From JAICTV01 sp035634055 (lineage in GTDB: Bacteria; Planctomycetota; Phycisphaerae; Tepidisphaerales; Tepidisphaeraceae), in NCBI GenBank assembly GCA_035634055.1, contig DASQDR010000262.1, positions 1 through 28,390 on the forward strand: a DNA stretch of 28,390 nt. The letters run 5' to 3'. Every line of letters begins with the position of its first letter. Position 1 is the stretch's first letter. The position numbers and the translations under genes are program-made. The notes beneath the pieces were generated by a model, which was not told the DNA's origin, did not search any database, and saw only the letters and a program-made list of their open reading frames with translations. Below, in pieces: positions 24,347 through 28,390 of this stretch.

Positions 24347-24381
24347 GCGGCCGAGGCGACCAACGCCTCGGCCGCTTTTTT
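24347..24381 (+). terminator. Strong intrinsic terminator
   Basis: A perfect 12-base-pair stem (GCGGCCGAGGCG and its complement) with a five-base loop is followed by six T residues. It lies 36 bases after the stop of the coiled-coil/BRCT-like gene and ends its transcript. Confidence 0.95.
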
Positions 24382-24469
24382 GCGCCAGGAGGACCGCGCC
24401 GCGCGGGAGGCCTGAGAATCGAGGAGTGAGCGCTGCGCCTATGGGTATGGCGTGGACAGCAGGAGCGTT

Positions 24470-24556
24470 GTCATCCCGAAGCGTACTCGCGAGGGATCTC
24501 GGGAAGGTGAATCGCTCGCCAGCCCGAGATCCCTCGCGAGGACGCTTCGGGATGAC
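24470..24556. repeat. Long near-perfect palindromic repeat
   Basis: Arms at 24470-24503 and 24523-24556 match at 33 of 34 positions (GTCATCCCGAAGCG... with CTCGCGAGGGATCTCGGG) around a 19-base loop. The element is non-coding; open frames across it give LxRTLRDD-like peptides that are artefacts of the repeat. It resembles the dispersed GTCATCC-type intergenic palindromes found in many bacterial genomes. It lies in the gap between two convergent genes. Confidence 0.85.
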
Positions 24557-24617
24557 ACATCGCCTGCTGCCGACGCCACACCCGAACGCGCCGCTCAGAC
24601 GGCAGCCGGCCGCCCGC

Positions 24618-24650
24618 CGTTCAAGTTCCAATCGCCAACCATCAATCCTC
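24618..24650. repeat. Second copy of the TTCAAGTTCCAATC repeat
   Basis: The 16-base word CGTTCAAGTTCCAATC is identical to 1005-1020 and is followed in both places by a (A/T)TCAATCCTC end. Here there is no opposite arm. Both copies sit in gaps between convergent genes. The rest of 24382-24737 carries the palindrome and the minus-strand terminator and no gene I can support. Confidence 0.6.
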
Positions 24651-24666
24651 CTCCCGTCCCGCCGGG

Positions 24667-24706
24667 CAAAAAGGATCGGCCCCGGGATGCGAACATCCCG
24701 GGGCCG
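24667..24706 (-). terminator. Intrinsic terminator for the FlgM-like gene
   Basis: Read on the minus strand, a perfect 13-base-pair stem (CGGCCCCGGGATG and its complement, four-base loop) is followed shortly by CCTTTTTG. It starts 31 bases after the FlgM-like stop codon. The T-run is short but the stem is very stable. Confidence 0.8.
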
Positions 24707-24737
24707 AGCGGATTGTGATCGTTGACTGTTCCGGTGC

Positions 24738-25016
24738 TTACCGGGCCAGGTCGTCCATCAGACGATCCAGGGCGGCGTCGAGGCGGGCTTCGGTCTCGTA
24801 CGCGCCGGACTCGATCTGCGCCTTGACCGCCGCCACCTTGTCGGCGCGGATGTCGTTGGCCTTGAGCGTTTGCAGGAGGTGGCTGACGTTGGACAGTTCC
24901 ACGCGGTCGGTCAGCTTCACCTGCTTGGCCGGGCTGGCAGGCACCTGCTTCTGAACCGGCTGGGACTGGATCTTCTGGATCGGCGTGTTAGGACCGATGC
25001 TGTTAATCGAACTCAT
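24738..25016 (-). CDS. flgM: FlgM-like anti-sigma-28 factor
   Basis: The 92-residue protein has the FlgM layout: a disordered Gln/Pro-rich N-terminus (residues 1-30), then DRVELSNVSHLLQTL. The C-terminal helices are RADKVAAVKAQIESGAYETE and ARLDAALDRLMDDL, close to the FlgM pattern R-x-(E/D)-KV-x2-(L/V)K-x2-I-x-(S/A)G-x-Y. FlgM binds the flagellar sigma factor FliA and holds it inactive until the hook is built, when FlgM is exported. The length is typical. No flagellar structural gene is next to it, so the assignment rests on sequence alone. The ribosome site is weak (GTGAAG just before the ATG). Confidence 0.78.
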   Translation of the reverse strand: MSSINSIGPNTPIQKIQSQPVQKQVPASPAKQVKLTDRVELSNVSHLLQTLKANDIRADKVAAVKAQIESGAYETEARLDAALDRLMDDLAR

Positions 25017-25363
25017 GGCTTCACTCGCTGGCTAAGTTTGGCTCTCTCCATCAGGGCCGGCGACCTCCAGTCACCTTTGGCCCGCGACCCACCGGATCGA
25101 CAGCACTGATATCGACCTTCGCGCCGGCTCTTCGTGAACGCGGCGGCCGATGGCGTGCTGTCAGGCAAGTCGGGATGCGGCAGACACTTAAGCACTCGCG
25201 GAGCAGGTGATTCTCCGGAAACCCGCGGACGTTCCGTCGCACCTGAGCCGCCGGCTGCTTTCGCAGCTTGCGCATCCTACCCAATCTCCCAACCCGCGAT
25301 TGGCCCCATAGCCTTGGGACTCCCGCCCCATTGCTGGGACTTTGTTCTTATCGGGCGGGCGGG
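25017..25363 (-). other. Intergenic leader region upstream of the FlgM-like gene
   Basis: I find no gene in these 347 bases. On the minus strand, close to the FlgM-like start, a hairpin can form at 25054-25083: GGGCC/GGCCC outer stem and GGTGAC/GTCGCC inner stem. It might be a structured leader. I compared it with the c-di-GMP-I riboswitch and could not match the conserved core. No sigma-28 or sigma-54 promoter is clear. Confidence 0.35.
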
Positions 25364-26494
25364 TTACCGGACTACACTTTTTCCCAAAAGAATTGATTCG
25401 GCCATCCGGCTGGTCATCGAGGGGTTGCGGTAGACCAGCGGCAGGAGGAAGCGCAAATTTTGCTGCGGCCCGCGGAGGTAGTCGCCAAGGGTGGTGCCCC
25501 ACTCTTGCCGGTAAGGCTGGAGGGCGTCCTGGAGGTGAGGCTGCTTCAGTGCCGCCCGCACCGCCGAGACCGCGAACGTGGCCGACCAGCAGTTGGGGTA
25601 GATGTCCTCGAGGCAGGCGGTGAAGAACCCGCCCGCCGGTCCGAACAGCAGCGTGCGGTTGGCGACGATCTCCCGCGCGAGCGCGCCGGCGGCGGGGATT
25701 TCCATCGACTTCACCTGCCCCGGCTCGATCGATGTCGCCTGCTTGAGGAACCCGTGACGCCGCAGCACGTCGGCCCACTTCTGAAGCAGCTTGGCGGCGG
25801 GCGTCGCGTCGTCGATCGGCTGCTCGACCGCCAACTGCACCTCGCCCTCGCCGGGCATCATCCAGGCCCACGTGAGCTTGCCGCTGAGGTCCAGCGACAT
25901 CGGCAGGATCGACTTGCCGGCGGGGTCGGCCCACTTGTCGCCCTTGAGGCGGACGAACGAGAAGCGGCGCATCACCTCGACGGCGAACATCTCCGGCAGC
26001 GCCAGCACCTTCGCCTGCTCGCGGGGCAGCGCCCCCGCCAGCAGCACCGCCGACGGGCGCAGCACGTGGTTGTCGGCGTGGATCTCGAAGCCCTTTTCGT
26101 CCACCGGACCCACGGTCAGCGTCTTGGGGTTGTAAAGCTTCGCGCCCGCCTCCTTGGCAACCTGGCAGAACGCCTTGCGGACGTGGCCGTATTCGCAGAT
26201 CCAAGCGGCGGTCGACTTGGCGCGCCACTCGCCGCGGGTGTTGGCGTCCTCGCCGATGAACGCGACGCCGTGGATCGGCGTCATCTCCAGCTTCTTGCTC
26301 GCCTTGTCCAGCGCCTTGTGCAGTTGGAACACGCCGGGGTTGATCACGGCCAGGCGGTCGGGGGCGTGCTCGTTGGGGATCGTCGCGTGGGCGACGTTCA
26401 GCTCCGGCTTGTCGAGCAGCATGGCGGCGGCGAGGTACGCGCTGGGGTGCTCGCCGAGCACCAGCACATCAAGGGGCAGGGTCGTCCTGGGCAT
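25364..26494 (-). CDS. FAD-dependent oxidoreductase-like protein with degenerate nucleotide-binding motif
   Basis: The 376-residue protein has the outline of the geranylgeranyl-reductase/halogenase type of FAD oxidoreductases. The N-terminal strand is LDVLVLGEHPSAYLAAAMLL, where the usual GxGxxG reads GEHPSA. A later LLFGPAGGFFTACLEDIYPNCWSATFAVSAV corresponds to the GDAAG...GEGI...A FAD-contacting block. The first glycine-rich loop has lost two glycines, and the second has GPAGG for GDAAG. It may bind FAD weakly or not at all. The C-terminus (SRMAESILLGKSVV) is also typical. It is preceded by no clear ribosome site. It is co-directional with the FlgM-like gene, but the gap of 347 bases argues against one operon. 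Confidence 0.62.
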   Translation of the reverse strand: MPRTTLPLDVLVLGEHPSAYLAAAMLLDKPELNVAHATIPNEHAPDRLAVINPGVFQLHKALDKASKKLEMTPIHGVAFIGEDANTRGEWRAKSTAAWICEYGHVRKAFCQVAKEAGAKLYNPKTLTVGPVDEKGFEIHADNHVLRPSAVLLAGALPREQAKVLALPEMFAVEVMRRFSFVRLKGDKWADPAGKSILPMSLDLSGKLTWAWMMPGEGEVQLAVEQPIDDATPAAKLLQKWADVLRRHGFLKQATSIEPGQVKSMEIPAAGALAREIVANRTLLFGPAGGFFTACLEDIYPNCWSATFAVSAVRAALKQPHLQDALQPYRQEWGTTLGDYLRGPQQNLRFLLPLVYRNPSMTSRMAESILLGKSVVR

Positions 26495-26663
26495 AACGCA
26501 ATAACGGGCGCTGCCGCGCTCTCACTCTCGCGCGCCGGCCGGTAGAGCCAAGCGTACGCGGGCGGCGGCGCGGGTGCGACGGCCAGCAGGCGAGGGCGAC
26601 GCGCGCCGCCCTCCGGTGCCGCCAATTCTATCTTACCGGATGCGTTCCCGAGAACTTTGGAAG

Positions 26664-26693
26664 TTGACAGCTTTTTCGGGCCGCGCGTAGCTT
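26664..26693 (+). promoter_or_regulatory. Candidate promoter (TTGACA-N18-TAGCTT) for the micro-lipoprotein genes
   Basis: A perfect -35 TTGACA is followed after 18 bases by TAGCTT, a weak -10. It lies 60 bases before the first micro-lipoprotein gene. The leader then contains a GCCCCC/GGGGGC hairpin (26725-26739) directly before the ribosome site. The layout is the same as at 16173. Confidence 0.5.
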
Positions 26694-26753
26694 GCCGATG
26701 GTAGCAAGTCCAACCATTCTGCAAGCCCCCACCGGGGGCGGAAGGAGACGGTC

Positions 26754-26864
26754 ATGAGGAAGTTCGTGGTAATCGCCGCCCTGCTGGTGCTGGGAACCTC
26801 GTTCGTCGGCTGCAAGGCCAGCGGCGAGATCGACAGCCAGACCTCGATCGCCATGCCACGCTAA
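26754..26864 (+). CDS. Micro-lipoprotein 1 (36 residues)
   Basis: A complete short gene with an AAGGAGA ribosome site seven bases before the ATG. The product is a lipoprotein signal of the form MRKFVVIAALLVLGTSFVG followed by Cys20, with a lipobox-like FVGC. Only 17 residues remain after cleavage: CKASGEIDSQTSIAMPR. It would be lipidated and exported as a tiny peptide. The next gene encodes a paralogue with the same ending pattern, which supports both as real. Function unknown. Confidence 0.75.
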   Translation: MRKFVVIAALLVLGTSFVGCKASGEIDSQTSIAMPR

Positions 26865-26901
26865 CCGCGGCGGCCCGGGCGTCGGTCTGAACATTCACTG
26901 C

Positions 26902-26929
26902 GGGAACAGAGAACTCGTTCCCCCTTTTT
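26902..26929 (+). terminator. Hairpin with T-run between the two micro-lipoprotein genes
   Basis: A GGGAAC/GTTCCC stem with a nine-base loop is followed by CC and five T residues. It looks like a moderate intrinsic terminator or attenuator that would lower expression of the second gene relative to the first. Confidence 0.5.
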
Positions 26930-26945
26930 CAACGGGAGCTACGTC

Positions 26946-27059
26946 ATGCGCAACGTCCTACTCACGGTGCTGGTGCTCGGCCTGGCCGCCGTCAGCTTCG
27001 GCTGCCGCGCCTCCGCCGAGGTCGGCGACGCCGCCACCTCCATCGCCGCCCCCCGCTAA
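26946..27059 (+). CDS. Micro-lipoprotein 2 (37 residues)
   Basis: A complete short gene with GGGAG eight bases before the ATG. The signal MRNVLLTVLVLGLAAVSFG is followed by Cys20 (lipobox-like SFGC). The mature peptide is CRASAEVGDAATSIAAPR, aligning with its neighbour as C(K/R)ASxE(I/V)...SIAxPR. Conservation of Cys, the Ala-Ser-x-Glu block and the final Ser-Ile-Ala-x-Pro-Arg shows selection on the mature peptide as well as on the signal. Function unknown. Confidence 0.75.
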   Translation: MRNVLLTVLVLGLAAVSFGCRASAEVGDAATSIAAPR

Positions 27060-27071
27060 ACCGCGGGGAAC

Positions 27072-27289
27072 GAGTGGCCAGTGATCCGTGGCCAGCGGCC
27101 AGTAGGAAGCACGCTTTCTACTGGTCGCTGGCCATTGGGCGGAAGAGGAACGAGTGGTCAGTGACCAGTGGTCAGTGGTCAGTGACAGCCGCCTCATGGC
27201 TGTGGCCTCCGGCCCGGCGGGAAGTCGGTCGTCTTGCCTCGCCCCGTTCCGCCCCACTAGCCACTGCCCACTAGCCACTAGCCACTTAT
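27072..27289. repeat. Heptamer repeat region with hairpin, non-coding
   Basis: On the left, words of the type GGTCAGT/GGCCAGT recur from 27072 to 27186. On the right (27254-27289), CCACTAG-type heptamers recur in the opposite sense. Inside the left block, 27089-27110 pairs with 27113-27134 over 22 positions, with only two G-T mismatches and a two-base loop. The section between the blocks shows no gene. This looks like a short tandem repeat locus; open frames across it are spurious. Confidence 0.75.
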
Positions 27290-27341
27290 CCCCCTCCTCC
27301 CCCGGCTTGCCTGCCGCCGCCGGCGCCGATAGGTTCTCTTC

Positions 27342-28058
27342 ATGCCGCACTGGCCGCACGCCGTGCTGTTCGACTTCGACGGCGTGATCGTCAACAGCGA
27401 ACCGCTGCACTACCTCGCGTTCCACGAGGTGCTCCGCGCCGAGAAGATCGACCTGGCGGAGCGGGAGTACTACCAGGAGCTGATCGGCTTCGACGACCGC
27501 GGCGCGTTCAAGCACATCTTCTCGCTGCGCGGGCGCGAGCTCGACCCCAAGACCTCGCTGCGCATGATGACGCGCAAGAGCGAGGTCATGATGGACCTGA
27601 TCCGCCGCCGCAAGCTCGAGGCGCTGCCGGGCGTGGAGGAGTTCGTCCGCTCGCTCTGGCGGCACTGCCCGCTGGGGATCGTCTCGGGCGCGCTGCGCGA
27701 GGAGATCGAGGTGATGCTGGAAGGGGTCGCGCTGCGCGACTGCTTCACCACCATCACGGCCGCCGAGGACGTCGACGTCGGCAAGCCGGACCCGCGCGGG
27801 TACGTACAGACGATGAAGCTGCTCGGGCAAAAGCGGAAGCGCGAGACCAAGCGGGAGCGGGAGCTGAAGCCGTCCGGCTGCCTGGTCGTGGAGGACGCGC
27901 CGACGGTCATCCGCAGCGTGAAGGCGGCCGGCTTTCCAACCCTCGGCGTGGCGACGAGTTATTCCGTCGAGCACCTGAAGGAGGCCGACTGGGCCGTCCC
28001 GTCCCTCCGCCCGGAGGACGTGAAGAAGAAGCTGACCGCGCTGAAGTGGATCATGTGA
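27342..28058 (+). CDS. HAD-superfamily phosphatase, beta-phosphoglucomutase-like
   Basis: The 238-residue protein has all HAD motifs. Motif I is DFDGVIVNS, with nucleophile Asp11 and general acid Asp13. Motif II is the Ser of GIVSGA, motif III the Lys of VGKPDPRG, and motif IV VVEDAPTVI. A helical cap follows motif I (SEPLHYLAFHEVL), as in beta-phosphoglucomutase and phosphoglycolate phosphatase relatives. Unusually, before motif IV there is a basic insertion of about a dozen residues (QKRKRETKRERELK). The substrate is probably a small phosphorylated sugar or glycolate, not decidable by eye. No clear ribosome site is seen. It is cytoplasmic and stands alone after the repeat region. Confidence 0.88.
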   Translation: MPHWPHAVLFDFDGVIVNSEPLHYLAFHEVLRAEKIDLAEREYYQELIGFDDRGAFKHIFSLRGRELDPKTSLRMMTRKSEVMMDLIRRRKLEALPGVEEFVRSLWRHCPLGIVSGALREEIEVMLEGVALRDCFTTITAAEDVDVGKPDPRGYVQTMKLLGQKRKRETKRERELKPSGCLVVEDAPTVIRSVKAAGFPTLGVATSYSVEHLKEADWAVPSLRPEDVKKKLTALKWIM

Positions 28059-28064
28059 CGCCCG

Positions 28065-28088
28065 CGGCGGCGGCGGCGGCGGCGGCGG
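28065..28088. repeat. (CGG)8 trinucleotide repeat
   Basis: Eight perfect CGG units lie between the HAD gene stop and the ribosome site of the next gene. This is a slippage-prone tract in the leader or promoter of the downstream gene and could vary in length between strains. Confidence 0.9.
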
Positions 28089-28113
28089 CGCGGGGGGCAT
28101 TCAGGAGGCGAGC

Positions 28114-28390
28114 GTGGAGAAGCATTTGTCCGTGGTGGCCGCAATGCTGCTCAGCTTCGCGGGGGCTAGCGCCACGTGGGCCGCGGCCGCCGGCGGCGCT
28201 GCCGCCGTCGCTCACCCGCCCGCGCCGCAGTCCGGCGCCGGCGCCGGCGCCACGTCCCCGCATCACCCGCCGAACGGCCAGCCGGTCCTGCCGGCACCGG
28301 CGGTCTGGCCCGGGTCGACGGTGCTGCTGATCCTCGGCACGTTCGTCATTGCCGCCGGCGTCGGCGTGGCCGTCCGGCTCAACGCGCCGG
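28114..28390 (+). CDS. Exported or membrane protein, 3' end outside the window
   Basis: A GTG start has AGGAGG five bases before it. The 92 visible residues begin with a signal-like segment (MEKHLSVVAAMLLSFAGASA), then an Ala/Gly/Pro/His-rich stretch, then a hydrophobic helix (GSTVLLILGTFVIAAGVGVAV). The product could be an exported protein with a membrane anchor or a two-helix membrane protein. The rest is outside the window and I cannot name a family. Confidence 0.65.
   Translation, partial: MEKHLSVVAAMLLSFAGASATWAAAAGGAAAVAHPPAPQSGAGAGATSPHHPPNGQPVLPAPAVWPGSTVLLILGTFVIAAGVGVAVRLNAP

Noticed and set aside
24290..24718. Open frames giving VIPKR...REGSR...SLARTLRDD peptides on both strands
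   Set aside because: They are translations of the palindromic repeat and not proteins.
25017..25120. Possible c-di-GMP riboswitch upstream of the FlgM-like gene
   Set aside because: A hairpin exists, but the conserved GEMM core could not be matched on either strand.
25188..26228. 346-residue minus-strand frame overlapping the oxidoreductase-like gene
   Set aside because: It is out of frame with a gene that has recognisable family blocks and is itself Arg/Gly-rich without motifs.
1..28390. CRISPR arrays, tRNA or rRNA genes, prophage, restriction or toxin-antitoxin systems
   Set aside because: I looked for regular direct repeats with spacers, cloverleaf-like segments and typical protein motifs and found none.

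Overview
The window is GC-rich (about 70%) bacterial chromosome. Several traits point to Planctomycetota, most likely class Phycisphaerae. One protein ends in a CxxCGYDLxG...CPxCG zinc ribbon typical of that phylum. Two have prepilin-like heads with an H-x(n)-DG motif, and one secreted enzyme ends in a PEP-CTERM-like tail. Intergenic gaps carry AT-richer palindromic repeats. This placement is inferred from sequence style; no rRNA or other marker gene is present. I saw no tRNA, rRNA, CRISPR array, transposase, integrase or phage gene.

Layout. 1-918 is the 3' part of a HEAT-repeat-like protein. 1099-4947 (minus) is a three-gene sugar ABC transporter operon (permease, binding protein, ATPase) with a large inverted repeat between the last two genes. 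5100-7515 holds a small membrane protein, an endonuclease III-like glycosylase and an alpha/beta hydrolase. 7637-11264 (plus) holds two related zinc-ribbon/membrane/prepilin-head proteins and a coupled membrane protein with a C-terminal zinc ribbon. 11409-13061 (minus) is a fucose/arabinose isomerase-like enzyme.

13195-15097 (minus) is the most unusual part. Two paralogous receiver-like proteins have Asn where the phospho-acceptor Asp should be, and share an N-terminal GHCGxD motif. A small unknown gene lies between them, an ECF-type promoter candidate precedes one of them, and a lone GroES-like protein lies upstream. 15198-19308 (plus) holds a second endonuclease III-family protein, a secreted PQQ-type sugar dehydrogenase-like protein and a predicted outer-membrane barrel. 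19438-22266 (minus) is full-length DNA polymerase I with proofreading motifs.

22312-24311 (plus) encodes a small L7/L12-C-terminal-like membrane protein and a membrane-anchored coiled-coil protein with a BRCT-like C-terminus, ending at a strong terminator. 24738-26494 (minus) holds a FlgM-like anti-sigma factor and a degenerate FAD-oxidoreductase-like protein. 26754-27059 encodes two tandem micro-lipoproteins of 36 and 37 residues. A heptamer repeat region, a HAD phosphatase and a truncated secreted or membrane protein finish the window.

The sugar transporter, isomerase, sugar dehydrogenase and phosphoglucomutase-like HAD enzyme fit a carbohydrate-degrading lifestyle, but only the transporter genes form an evident operon. 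The FlgM-like protein suggests a flagellated life stage. The best candidates for undescribed biology are the receiver-like pair, the micro-lipoproteins, the BRCT-like envelope protein and the families of palindromic intergenic repeats.
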